From positions 24,742,317 to 24,806,316 of the forward strand of contig HG738137.1 in the NCBI GenBank assembly GCA_000499405.2: a stretch of DNA of 64,000 nucleotides. The letters run 5' to 3'. Shown here piece after piece: positions 1-21,900 of the stretch. The notes below the pieces were generated by a model that saw nothing but the letters and a program-made list of their open reading frames with translations, had not been told where the DNA came from and made no database searches. A program made the position numbers and the translations under genes. Numbering within the stretch: the stretch's first letter is position 1; each line of letters starts with the position of its first letter. This DNA is from Onchocerca volvulus. Its lineage: Eukaryota > Nematoda > Chromadorea > Rhabditida > Onchocercidae.

Positions 1-3000
1 CTTTCGAAGACCTAATTATTTTGCAACAATTGCATGGATTACCGCTTTAATATGTTCAATTCCACAACTATTTGTTTGGCATAAAACGTAAGTTATAACT
101 TTATCATAATGTAATTTGGTCAAATTATAATTACGATGTGTCCTAAATGCATGCATTAATGCATGCAGCAATTTAAATAGTTATGCAGTGCAGCACATTA
201 GCATTATTAATTATCATAACAACTTTCTTAAACCAAAAGTAAAATTTTTCAAATACAACTTCTTTTTAAAATTTCCTCAAGGATATAAAATGACATTTAA
301 TTTTAAAAAAATTCGAAGAAAAAGAAATTTCTGGTGGAAAAAGATAAAACTTTGAATAATGAAATTTTAAATCATAATATTTTTTTTAAATTATTTAAAG
401 ATTGATATTATTAATCAATAGCTGAAACCAGCTGTAAATGTTCGTTTGTTCAAAATCTTGAGCTTCAAAAATTTTCACTTATGGCCTTGAAATTTTGACA
501 CAACGTTACATTCGAATACGTGCATTTTTTTAAACACCTGCGTTTCTGTGGCTCAGTCTGGTTAAGTAGAAAAGAAAGAAAAGAGAAACGCGCGTTTCTG
601 ATGTTAGGGGAGATATCTGATATTTGAAGACATTGCATCGAAAATATTGATACTGTAGACTGATCGCAGACACACAAGTGGTTAACTTAAAAAGCCCCTT
701 TTTATATGGATCATCCTTGGTATTGATTATGGGGCGAAGATAACAATACATTAATTATAGAAAAGGTAGATTATCGGGACAAAGAATAAGAGACGGATAT
801 TCTTGATGAAAATCAACTGCTCTTATCTTCTTTCTTCGCGAATTATCTCTCCAAAAATTCAACTAAGAAGCAATTCAAGACACGATTTAATATTATAAGT
901 CAAAGAGCTAATCCATATAGTGCCTCATTTTAAAGTCTGGAAAAAATTGAAATAAAATAAAATAAAATTATGGAATAAATTGTTATAACTGCTCGGCATG
1001 AATATATTCAGTCCGCTTATTTGTTGTTTACCTGTCACAAGTGTGATAGATTAAAAAAAAAAGTAGGTGTGCCTATATAAAAACATGCGCCTATTTGAAC
1101 GCACGTTATATCAAAATTTCAAATTAATCGATGAAGAATTTGCAGCATTTTGTGAAAAGCCACCAGTAGCATTTACATTTTTATTTTTATAGATTATAAT
1201 ATTTCTCATTATTTCCTATCATTCTTACTTTTTTAATTATATAAAATTTACAGTTTAATTTAATCATATTTCTAAATACATGCAGTATATTGGAACCGTA
1301 ATAATTGTTTATTAGCTTACTGCAATAAAATGTTTTCCTGCAGAAAATACGGTGAATGTGCAACAATTTATGGACATGGTGTATCATTTCTAAAAAGTGT
1401 TTATGTGATAAGTTTTAATACCGTTGCTTGGTTAATACCATCGATGCTAGCAGCATTTTTCTATTATCGAGTATGTAAAACAATATGGTTATCACATCGT
1501 AAACAACAATTATTAGAAATGTCCAATTCATTATTTTTAAATAATGATTCCAAAAAAATTATCAGGTATTATTAAATTCCAACATCAAATTTATCAACAA
1601 TTATTTGATAATTTGTCCTATTTGAGTTATATGCATAACATTAATATTACTAATAAAAATAATTCAATTGTACTGATAATGTTTATAAACCGTGAAAATC
1701 TCAAAAACATAAAACTCTTTTTCCTAATTTTTTAATTATAATATAGTATAGCATATCGTATACAAAAGAAAAAAATTATTAATTAAATATTTAACAAAAT
1801 GTAGAATTTTCTTTTTGTTTTTTTTCAATTCGCAATAATTTTATCATATGTTAGTATAAATAAATATATTGTAATCATAAACAATGATTTAATTGATAAA
1901 GCGAAACTTCCAAAGTTTTTTCAACAAACTAAACTTTTTTAATAAATTTCTTAGCTAAACTTTTTGTTTAATTCTATCAAAATTGCGCAAAATTAACAAG
2001 ACCTTCTTTTTTTCAGTATTAAAAAAAATTTAATGAATATCTTTTTTTTTTTCAGTCAAGAAACGACATCTTATGTTATCAAATTACATAATGATACAAA
2101 GCATTGTCGTCAACAACTAGTGAAATTTAATCGCGAACGATTTCAAACAATTTGCTTAACAATGACGATTATTTTTTGCAATTTTTTTCTATGGGCACCG
2201 TTTTGTGTAGTCAATATTTTGCAAGCTGTCGCACCTCACATAATGAGTAATTTGAGAAATTTTTATCTACTTTATTCAAAACTGAATTAATGTCTGGTGA
2301 TTCTAACCCAATTAACAAAACATGCAAATGAGAATCCAATTAGAATCGAAAAATTATAGTGAAACATATTTCGGAGTCAATATTGAGAAAAAAAAAACTT
2401 CATTAATAACTGATGCTATAGAATTCCGATTAAAATGATAATTTAAATGCTTTCTGGTTGAATTGAAAATCGATATATGATATAAGATATGAAGTGTTAT
2501 ACCGTATATCGCATACAGTAACCTCCTACTATGTCGCATACGCCGATGTATGCAGTAATCTCGTAATCTCTTATAAAATATACGACAACTTATCACCATG
2601 TTTTCGAAGAATAAATTTTTGTAATTTATGAAATTACAAGCAAATAGTCATAAATTTCATGAAAATTTAAGCTTCAATTTAGCATGATGATGCTAATCAT
2701 TGCAAATAAGGAATGATTTCATCTTCCCAAAAGTACAACTTCAAATTGCAATTAGAATAATTACCTTTATTTAATTAGATCATGTGACTTTTGCAAAATA
2801 AGCATTTTACAATTATTATTATTCATATCTAACATTATTCTATCAACATGTAATCATACGTTTGACATTAGATTATTCGGATCAAAATAAAATCAATTTC
2901 ATCAGTTGAAATTTATCAAATTTGAAATTTTAGTTGAAATTTATCAAAATTTATCACTCTTCGTTATGTGCTATATCTTCTTAATTATAGAAATTGCATA

Positions 3001-3480
3001 TTTAAAATGTTAAAAATAGGCTTTCAAAAATCTATTCATGGCATTAATCATCAAAGCATTCCTTTAATTCATTCAGTTAATTAGGCTGTTAATAATTTGT
3101 GTCTTACTTAATTCTTAATTGATTGTGAACTTTCTTTTCTTTTTCCATATAAAATTAAGTGAAAAATTAAATAATTTTAATGTTTCATTAAAAACTTAGT
3201 TATTAATTGAATTCAATACTTTTCCTTTTGTATTGAATATTAGAATATAGAAATGAATATTTAATTATTAATTGAATTAAATACTTTTCTTTTTGTAGAA
3301 ATAACTATTAGAATTTAAAAACACATCTTAAAATTAAAAATTTGTCTTTTTGCAGGTTCACAATTAATCACTTATATAGTTATACTTGGGAATTTAAATT
3401 CATGCGTTAATCCATGGATTTATATAGTATTCAATAGGAATCAAGTTAAAAAAGCATTCACATTCACAAGTGGTAATTAG
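1..3480 (+). CDS. Class A neuropeptide GPCR, vasopressin/oxytocin (nematocin)-GnRH receptor type, 5' part outside window
   Basis: Four exons carry the receptor from TM4 to its C-terminus: 1-87, 1344-1565, 2056-2246 and 3356-3480. Phases agree at every junction (2, 2, 1). Exon 1 encodes TM4 (FATIAWITALICSIPQLF). Exon 2 starts with GECATIYG, whose Cys should be the extracellular-loop-2 cysteine, followed by TM5 and CKTIW. Exon 3 holds the third intracellular loop and TM6 (FFLWAPFCVVNILQAV). Exon 4 holds TM7, GNLNSCVNPWIYIVFN. The NSCVNPWIY signature and the WAPF motif place it with vasopressin/oxytocin, GnRH/AKH and CCAP-like receptors. I infer a Gq-type neuropeptide receptor in the plasma membrane. 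The C-tail is very short and stops at 3478-3480; a GTAATT just before the stop could be a donor to an unseen exon. Subfamily assignment is uncertain because TM1-TM3 lie outside the window. Confidence 0.85.
434..550 (+). repeat. Dispersed repeat copy R1 (in GPCR intron)
   Basis: The copy starts with GTAAATGTTCGTTTG and carries the shared core GAAATTTTGACACAACG followed by TTACATTCGAATA. The same order of words occurs at 53011 and 53341 (+) and, inverted, at 1007-1122. The right end of this copy diverges after about 550. Short reading frames across it (465-751) are not coding. Confidence 0.55.
1007..1122 (-). repeat. Dispersed repeat copy R2, inverted (in GPCR intron)
   Basis: Read on the minus strand it gives GAAATTTTGATATAACG, then GTTCAAATAGGCGCATG, and ends with TGTGACAGGTAAA. 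These words appear in the same order at 53394-53500. It lies in opposite orientation to R1, about 500 bp away, in the same GPCR intron. Confidence 0.55.
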
Positions 3481-6400
3481 TTTTTTTGACATAATTATGC
3501 TTAAATTAAATTTCCAAGAGATTTTGCGAAAAAAAAAACAAAACAAAATATTTTTAAAAATTCTTGCCCACAATAACAAACGTAAAAATAATTACTTTTA
3601 TTATTGAAAAATTCTAAAAAAACATTTTTTTTTCGTATTCGAAAAAAAAAACTTGTTTTTTTTTTTCAAATTAATCAATCAAACTAAAGTTTGTTCTTTT
3701 AAATAATGTATTCCATTAAACATTTATTCATTGGTTTAGCAAAATAATTTTGAAAATTATTAAAAAAATTATTATTCACCAGCAACAATGACTTTTTTCT
3801 TGATATATATTACAATTTTTCAATTTTAAATATTCAAGATTGAAAGTTTTCAAATTAATTTATTTATTGAAAAAGTTTAGAAAACTTAGTTCTTTTTTTT
3901 TAATCTGAAAAATTGAAGTTAAACAGAAATGTAATAGAAAAACATGGAAAAATTTATCAGGAATAATTTGGAGCAGTAATTTCGTAACAATAGCAATAAT
4001 TCAAAGTTAATCCAATTATCTGTAACATTTAAAATAAAATTTCCATTATTTCTTTTTTTTTTTTAATTTTAAAATTTTACAGAAAATTCGTTGTAGACAT
4101 CGATGAAATGAAATGACGAAAATTGGATGATTTATTCAATGAAGGATTGATTATTTTTATTATGGAATTTAGTATTTTATTGTTTTTCTAAATAATTTAT
4201 TATTTCATTATTTTCTTTGAAATTTGTTTTTTATTTCATAAATTTATTCAAATTTATACAAAAATATTCATCAAAAATGCTTCAATTTATACATGAAACA
4301 TTGCTGTGAAAGTAATATTTAGCCATAACATAGTGGTCAATAAAATTTAAAGTCAATTTGAATTGCAATTTCAATGAATTGACTTTAAATTTTATTAGCC
4401 ATTGTGTATGATTAAGTTATGAATTGAGACAAATAGTAAAACTTACCAATCAATTTGTATTGAAACCTTAAATTATATTCAGCATAATTAATTTATGAAT
4501 TAAAACGAATAGCTAACATATTACTTCGATTTTTTTCCTGTCTAGTATTCATCATAATTTTAAAATTCCTATTTTGTGCATTTGCATGATATCGTATCCA
4601 CTATATTATATTTAATAATGATGCTTTTGATTAATTATTTGAATAATTTATTTTGCCTTAATGATTTTTTAATTATAATTAGTATTGATATGTATATACA
4701 TATATGAAAAAAATTTATTTTCTTTAAAGGATTGATTAAAATTTCAATACATATTTGGAAATTTTTTTCGCCAAAAATCTTAATAATTTTTTAAATCCGA
4801 ACCATTTTGTTATTTTCTTTTTCAAGTTAATTGTAGGCTCAATTATCAAATTTTACAAAAACTTTTTCAAAACAAATATCATCCATCCATAAGGCTTTCA
4901 TTGTCATTTTAACAAATGACTTATTGAGATCAATTGTACGCATACTTACGTGTAATAATGCATGTATATTTTAATGTATAAAAATTGAAATTTGAAGTTG
5001 AATTTTGCTTTTATATTTTTTCTTGCAAAAGTTCTTCATAGAAAAGAATTAGAAAAATGTAATTGCTGGAGATGTTCTTGTTATTTTATTTAAAAGGAGA
5101 AAATACAAAAATGAAATTTTTTCTTCTTTAATTTGTGAATTTTATTCAAAAATTTTGCAACTAATAAATCGATTAATTCGAATCCATTCCATCAAATCAT
5201 AAAAATATTTCAAGATATCAATCACAATTCTAAAAATATTTCAAGATATCAATTACAAAATCAGATCATGTTTCAAACCAGAAATCTTATCAATCTTATC
5301 GTTGCAGCTTAAATGTTACTATTACAAATAATATATACGCAATGCTAATAAATTACAGCATACATCGAACAAGTAGTAGTAATAAATATTGTAAGTATGT
5401 AATAAGTATTGCATATCTGTTTACTTATTGCATTTAAATTTGAAAAATATATGAATTTTGTTATATTTTGACACAGGAAGCAATGATAAGATAAAATAAT
5501 CTATTAATTATTAGATAAAAAAAAAAAATTCCTCTCCTGCGTCTCTTATACCAAACTTTTTCAAAAATTTTCACTTCCTTTGAAACTTTTTACTTTTGTA
5601 AATAAATTATATCAATATCATAACTTATTCGTATATATAAAAAAATTTATTTCTCAAAACTAAAACTCATTTTTCTGCTTATTTTATAATGTCTTTGCTA
5701 TTAATTATGAACGATGCATGCTAACTCTCTCCAATGTTTTGAAGAGAATATACATTGATCGATATTATATTGAATTCTAGAAATTTAATCAGAAAATGAA
5801 TCTAACTCGGTCATACCAAAGAGATATAAATAAATTCCCAATTGAGCGAATTTTTAGGATATAAAATTGTTCAGTCAAAATTAAATCTTTATAACTGACG
5901 GACATTTCTATTTGATTAAAAATTGCGTTGATTGCTAGTAAATGTTCATTAATGACAATCAATGATTATAAGAGATGTTACATAATTCTTATATTTTTTG
6001 CTTATATTTTGAGCAGCAAAAATCTAGCAACCTAATTTAAACGATTTTTATTTTTCTAATCAATCATGTTTGCACCTCATTTGTGTAACACTTATTCTTT
6101 CTTCTTGAAGGTATATAGAAAAAAAAAAAAAAAGAAATGATGCGCGTACCTTCATTTATTGTTTAGCCTTTAATTAAATCGATTGATCAATTGCTATTTT
6201 CTATAAATTTGTCAATTTGCATAATTTTTATATAGTCCTATTTAAAACGCACATCGTCAATAATAATTCTTAATTGTCAGTTCTCTTCTGAATAAGAAAA
6301 ATGAAAAACATTTTCAAAATGCATTCATGTCGAACTATGGCAAGGTAAAACAAATTTTACAAGCAATAAATGATTAGATAACAAATCCGATTCATTAATA

Positions 6401-6898
6401 ATAACCACTCTGCGCAATCCCTTACGTACAAAATATAAAAATGAATAATAACCCGCGTCCTGATCACAATGATACAATGCCTTGACCATGTTTTGCAATT
6501 TTCAATATAAATTCATATTAAAAAACTTCCCTTTTATAAACAGAAAATTAAGGGTAATTTAAAGCAGAGAGTTGAAGCAATTTTAAACGCTACAGAAATG
6601 ACATGGATCAATTCTCTAATTCGCTATCAAAAAAGAACAATATCACCAACATCCTTTCCGATATTAAATTTGTAAACTACATTGCTTATTTCTATGATTT
6701 TATTTGTAAGAAATAACTCTTCTAGTTCCCACCAAAATTTTCATAGGATAGGAAATATAGAACACAAGATCAAAACTATTACTGCCTAGCATCTTTCATT
6801 TCCATCAACTGACTATATGAATATATGGAAATTTGGAAGAGATTGGATGAAAAATCAATAATATCCATCTTTTCCGTTAAGTGCATGAGCATGGGAAG
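3481..6898. other. Convergent intergenic region between GPCR and cul-4
   Basis: No gene seen. A+T-rich spacer between two 3' ends. It contains a perfect inverted repeat at 4339-4396, a short imperfect tandem duplication around 5200-5260 sharing AAAATATTTCAAGATATCAA, and long A/T runs. The GPCR 3'UTR and the cul-4 3'UTR must lie here; AATAAA-like words are too common in this base composition to fix poly(A) sites. Confidence 0.6.
4339..4396. repeat. Perfect 20-bp inverted repeat (hairpin or MITE-like)
   Basis: The left arm at 4339-4358 is AATAAAATTTAAAGTCAATT. The right arm at 4377-4396 is its exact reverse complement, with an 18-base loop. Weaker pairing continues outward (CATAACATAGTGG near 4324 against CCATTGTGTATG near 4399), giving a structure of about 85 bp. 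Confidence 0.6.
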
Positions 6899-16566
<9,668 letters not shown>

Positions 16567-17607
16567 ATAAAAAACGCGCTTTCACTTAAGCGCAAAAAAT
16601 GTTAACTTGCAACAAAAATACAGGACTTTCTCCAATGAAATCCTAAAAAAAGATTACAAAACAGTAGTGTTAGCAAAACCTAAATTCACTACTGTACAGT
16701 ACCGTAAGACTTCATTTTAGGCAATTTAATATTATTAAAAGATTTATTAAAAGATTTTATACACCGAACTTTAACGGAATTAAATTCAGAACGCAAAACT
16801 GAAGATTTACAAAATCAGAAAAAGATAAACTATATCCATGACATTAGCTATGGCATATGAGATATATCTTTATTATGCATAATTTATTGGAGTAATGTGC
16901 AGTTATCATCTAATTAGCCCTTAAGTAGCAATGTTAATTAGCAATTATCTAAAATAGCAATACTAGTCTTTAAATAGCAGTATTCTTCCACAATACTATT
17001 TTTCTTTCCTGATCGATGCTAACATATATTCGAAAGATACTACTATTAAGAAATATCCAGTTATTCTTCAAAATTACTTAGATGAAATTATTAAGTTAAT
17101 AAATAATTAACTCAATCTAATCCTCAAGAAAGACTTGGTGATTATATGAATAAAGAATATCTAAAAGAAGTCAAAAAGTCAGAAGGATCTTTCCCTAAAC
17201 TATCAAGCAAATCAATATTTCTCAATGATTACTTGTGATCTGTTAATGTGAATAATTCCGTGCCTTTAACGTAATCGTAAGGAATCCATCGACAAATACG
17301 TGAAATAATCCTTTGTGTTATTGATTAGCGAAGCAGAATTTTCCAGGATATTTCAAGTCTATCAGATCTAGCAATATATTCGATTTTACAATTACATCGT
17401 TACAATACATATATTACATTATTTACTGAAAAATCCGGATGCAAATCCGGATTTTAATTCGGTAGGTATTATCATCTTTTTCATCCTTATTACTTGATAC
17501 CTTCTACTAATCTTAATCTATTCTAGCAAACTGATTCGAATAACTGAATCATTTAAGCGACACATTTCACAAATACCTGGCTTGACCTTTAACCTCCATT
17601 AATTTAA

Positions 17608-18083
17608 TCAAAACGATGACGCGTTATAGCATCGCGAAATGCTCCACTTATAGCAAAATTCCGCAACATAAGGATCCACCCAGTTGCATAATGGATAATT
17701 TAGAGGAGGGGAATGCATCAAAACGGTGTGCCGGAACAATTTCTCTTCCCGAATTTTCTTGATAATTCCTAGTAAAATTTTTACTACCTCTATGTTACTG
17801 CAATATCGTGGAGGGAGAGGTAAAGGGAACTGTTTTATCATTCCATTTGATAGTAGCTCCCATCCCATGGTTCCCGATCAATATGACCGACAATAGCTGA
17901 CCAAATTCTGTCTTTCCCGCAGATTCTTGATGTCCGGTCGGCATTTCCCGGAATCAGAAAATGGCATTCAAATTTAGGCCGTCCGCATAGACCAGAAATC
18001 ATTCCGGTAATTACCACTAGGCAGAGAAGCCCGTCTGTCTTTTTCCATTGGACGGGCCGCAGGCCGTGTAATTCCTTCTTCAT
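17608..18083 (-). CDS. Doubtful small secreted-protein candidate
   Basis: I do not recognise a family. An ATG at 18083 opens 81 codons with a hydrophobic stretch (GLLCLVVITGMISGLCG) that could be a signal peptide, stopping at 17838. A second frame (17868-17608) overlaps it and encodes a Cys-containing tail (PLCNWVDPYVAEFCYKW, then SRCYNASSF). A phase-0 GTAATT donor inside the hydrophobic stretch and an AAAACAG acceptor before FPLPLPP would join the frames, but would remove half the hydrophobic segment. The alternatives are a frameshifted relic or non-coding sequence. The patch is richer in G+C than its surroundings, which is the main reason to list it. Confidence 0.2.
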
Positions 18084-18319
18084 TGTTACACTTATTAGCC
18101 AGAAAGGGAGGGGGGAGAAGGAATGAGCATTTTTAACCTTTAACTTCTCCTTCTCGCTCTTTGATCCTTTCTCTTTTTTTTTCTCTCTCCCATTCTCTCT
18201 CTCTCCCTCTTGTCTACCATCTCTAATTGACCTTTGTCTTCCTTTATTTGCTCCTTACTTTTGCTTGGAAACTTGCGGCTAACTTTGGCTAAATTATAGT
18301 TTGGTAATAATTTTTTTTT

Positions 18320-18565
18320 TTTCAATATTTTTCATGTCATTTCACGTAAACGTACGTAAACGCTACGTATTTTTACGTGGTTTTTACATTTGCTCTAACT
18401 TAAGAAATAAATTGTGGTAATGCTACGTATATGCTTATATTATCTGTTAGCAATTTTATTGTAATATTTTTCTTATCGTTTTACGTAAACTTTACGTACA
18501 TTTACGTGGTTTTTTCACTTACCCTAACATAAGAAATAGATTGTCATGTGTGATATATACGCTTA
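18320..18565. repeat. Diverged tandem duplication rich in ACGT motifs
   Basis: Copy 1 (18320-18437) and copy 2 (18459-18565) share, in order, a TTT..AATATTTTTC word, CGTAAAC repeats, TTTACGTGGTTTTT, a CCTAAC/TCTAAC word, AAGAAATA and a final TACG..TATATGCTTA-like end. ACGT occurs about eight times in the block. It lies 380-630 bp upstream of the first TPD52 start codon. Confidence 0.6.
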
Positions 18566-18948
18566 CAAATGTATATTAAATGATGAATTATGTATTTTTT
18601 CGAAACTGTAATGTCAGATGTCATAGTTCACAATCTTTCGTAAATTATAAGTTATGATTTTTTCATATATTATCGTGCAGGGTATGAATTTTTGATGTGT
18701 TATTGATAAATGGTATATATAGATGTTTTGCAATATACCTTCATACGTCATATAGTGAAATCATTCTAAGTGCATATCATTTGCTCGGTTTCATCTAGAA
18801 ATGTAAGCATTTTATTTGCATTTTATTATAGCGTATCGACGAAATAATGTTTTCAGACTTAAACTTTTAAAATTGATTTTCTTTTAGATTGGTGCTTAGA
18901 GGCGTTTGATCTGATTAAATTCACGATTACAAAGTTTAAAACAAACAA

Positions 18949-21900
18949 ATGGCAACAGCTGGATTAGAAGGTATTTAATATTCAGTATTCTTTTCACTCC
19001 AAAGTTTCACATAAAGCGCTAAAATTTTCTTACTGAACCATTTTATTGATCCAGTTATTTCTAATTCTTGGTTTTATATGGTGAAGAATGATGGAGTTTA
19101 AGATATTCGCATGCTTCATATAATTCTTCAGTAGTCAATGAAATATATTCTAAATTAATGGAAAATGAGTTAAAATAAAGAGCAAATAAGCATCAATATT
19201 GGTAGATAATTGAAATTCAACAAACTATTCAATTTATGATTTCTTGGAAATGGAGCAAAATATGTCATTCTTAATGTTTTAAGAAATGAGCTATTTTTTA
19301 ATGAGCATTGAAACTGTTATGTTGGACAATATATTTATGGAAGTACACGAGAAAAATTAATTATTAATTAAAGCGTTTGTACAGCATTAATTAACTTGTG
19401 AAAAGATTAGATCGACTAATAAATTCTATCGTAATCCTTGACTCTTTTTCTGTCTCTCATCAATATTGAGAGATTTAAGTTAATTGTGACTGTTTGCTAA
19501 TGGCACACTATAATGTTATAAAGATTGGACCAAAAATAAGTATTGGCTTGCGAAAAGTAGTTTGTAATACCACTCGTTAAAACGATAAATTTGTCTCATT
19601 TCATATAATATTAAATTTAAAAATCGATACTAAAATGTAAAAAAAAAGTAATTGATGAATGGAAAGGAGTGAATAATTGACAAAATTTAATGAAAAATGT
19701 GTTAGAATATTGGCAGAATATACTTTTTTTCCTTCATTTTATATTATGGATATACATATATAACAAATTACATTTCTCATTTCACATAAAATTAAATTTA
19801 AAAATCAATATTAAATTGTAAAAGTGAATGATGGATGAAAAAAAACAAATAATTGATAAAATTTAATGGAAATTGTTAAAATATTAATAGAATGTGTTTT
19901 TTTTTCTTCATTTTATGTTGTGGATATATACATATATGACAAATTTATCTTGTTTATTTGGTTTTCCTTTTTCATTGCATTAAGAATGATTATTAATTAT
20001 AGATTATTGCATATTACGCTATTCTTTATACTACAATATTGCTAAATTATAGGTGTTGATATGTTTTTCATCTACAACTGATATCATTATATATCATTTT
20101 GTGTGAGAAGATATATTGATTCATTAGTTTGAACAGAGTTTTTCGTTATTTAATGATTTACTTGATTTGATTAGCTGTTTTTTTTCCTCTTTCTTTTTTT
20201 TTTGCTGTTCATGGAACTTTTTTTTAAATTTATTTTCACAATTTTTCCTCATTTTCTTTATTCATCGTTTTTGTGCAAATTTTTTCGTCAATTTCACTTC
20301 TCTTTTCGTCTTCTCTTTTATCATGTTCTTCTAATTTCCCATACTATTTTTTCTTTTCTGAATTTCTCATTTCTTGGTCGAAAATAGTTTTAGTTGCGGG
20401 ATTACGAAAAATAACTTTGTATATAAAGCATGACAAATATTTAATAGAAATTCGATAAGTCTATCATCAAACATTGTTTGTTGCTTTGACATAATCATCT
20501 TAGATAAAGAAGATCAGTAATATTAGCTGTCAGATTATTTTTTCTACTATGATTATAATAGAAATTCTTAATAATTAATGTATTTACAGTGATTAAATTC
20601 GGCAAAGTTAATTCTGAAAATAATGAGTTGATTAGTTTTTCAGGATAATTTCTTATTTCCATTGGGTTGTTTTATTACTAAAGCACTAGTCTTTGTGAAA
20701 TATTATTTCGCTTAGGTTATTTGTTGATAATCTTAATTAGCTAATAGTTAATAATATTGTTCTTTCTGATTTAACGATTATTGAGATTATTTTCCGACAC
20801 TGTACTAATTATTTCTGCGATGAAATATTTGCAATGAATAATGTTTGATTTTCATACCATTTATTTTTACTGAAAATTGGAGATGTTAGATTGATGATGA
20901 TGATGGAATTTTTAGATATTTTTTTAGTAAAATAATATTTAGATGAAGATTGAAGAGATGAAAGGTGAAAGGTGAAAGGTGAAAGATAAGAACAGGTCGA
21001 ATGAGAAATCATTTCTTATGAAAACATAAATTCCATTCATATCACTAATTGTATCATTCCAATTTTCAATTATTTTGTTTTGTAGCTGTGTATGTGTGCA
21101 TGAGAGATCCAGGAGGAGGAAGCGTGGGCGGGATTGAGGAAGGTACGTGGGCGAGGATGAAGGAAGAGGATGAGGAAAAAGTGGAGGAGGGAGTTCGCAA
21201 TATATAACATTTCATTTAAATTAATCCAGGTTTTTAAATATATTTAAACATGATTTGATATGATATGAAATGATATACATATGTTATATGAAATTTGTGT
21301 AGGTGTTTTGCAATTTTGGCATTTGTATGAAGTAAACATACACATGCACACACACATGCAGGGCACCTAAATTTGTCGTTCGTACCATCTTTCCTTCTAA
21401 TCAATGATCAGTCCTTCTCTCTCTCTATATTTCTCATTTTTGGAAAATAAATTTCAATTTTTGGCTTAATTGATATGTTAATGATTATTTCTAAATAGGA
21501 CATTTTTAATAAATTAAAAATTTTTGGGGAGAAAACAAAATATGAAATTATAAGGTTTGTTTACGAGAAAAAGGAAAAGAATCTATTGATTGATTTTGAG
21601 ATAACTGAATACATTGTCTCTTTACTGCATAAATTTTGATTTGATTTTCTGATAATGATGATGAAGTGATAATTGTTAAGATAATATTTTCATGGAACAA
21701 ATATTTTTGAGAGAAATTTTGTTTAGGAAAAATCTAAAAATTTATAAGAAATCATATTGATGTTTCAGAAATTTTGAAGCAGGCATTTTATCACATTATT
21801 ACTTATTGATCAGCGAAAATTGGAACCATCCAGAAAGCTTAGTTTGGTTAATTAATGCATTCAAATGAGTATGATTTAGTTGACGCAAATACTAGTCCTC

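Larger units (their letters stand above)
16567..18887. promoter_or_regulatory. Divergent 5' region shared by cul-4 and the TPD52-family gene
   Basis: The two genes point away from each other, with 2.38 kb between start codons. The interval holds a G+C-richer patch at 17600-18120 with two small open frames, a polypyrimidine tract at about 18144-18220, a duplicated ACGT-rich block (18320-18565) and a TATATATA at 18714-18721. The acceptor CTTTTAG at 18881-18887 begins the exon carrying the first TPD52 start codon. The regulatory role is inferred from position only. Confidence 0.4.

Noticed and set aside
465..751. Two small minus-strand frames
   Set aside because: They fall in and next to dispersed repeat R1 within a GPCR intron.
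2354..2599. 81-codon minus frame
   Set aside because: Within a GPCR intron, no family match, no splice context.
20202..20458. Small + frames
   Set aside because: T-rich intron sequence giving Phe/Ser-rich peptides only.
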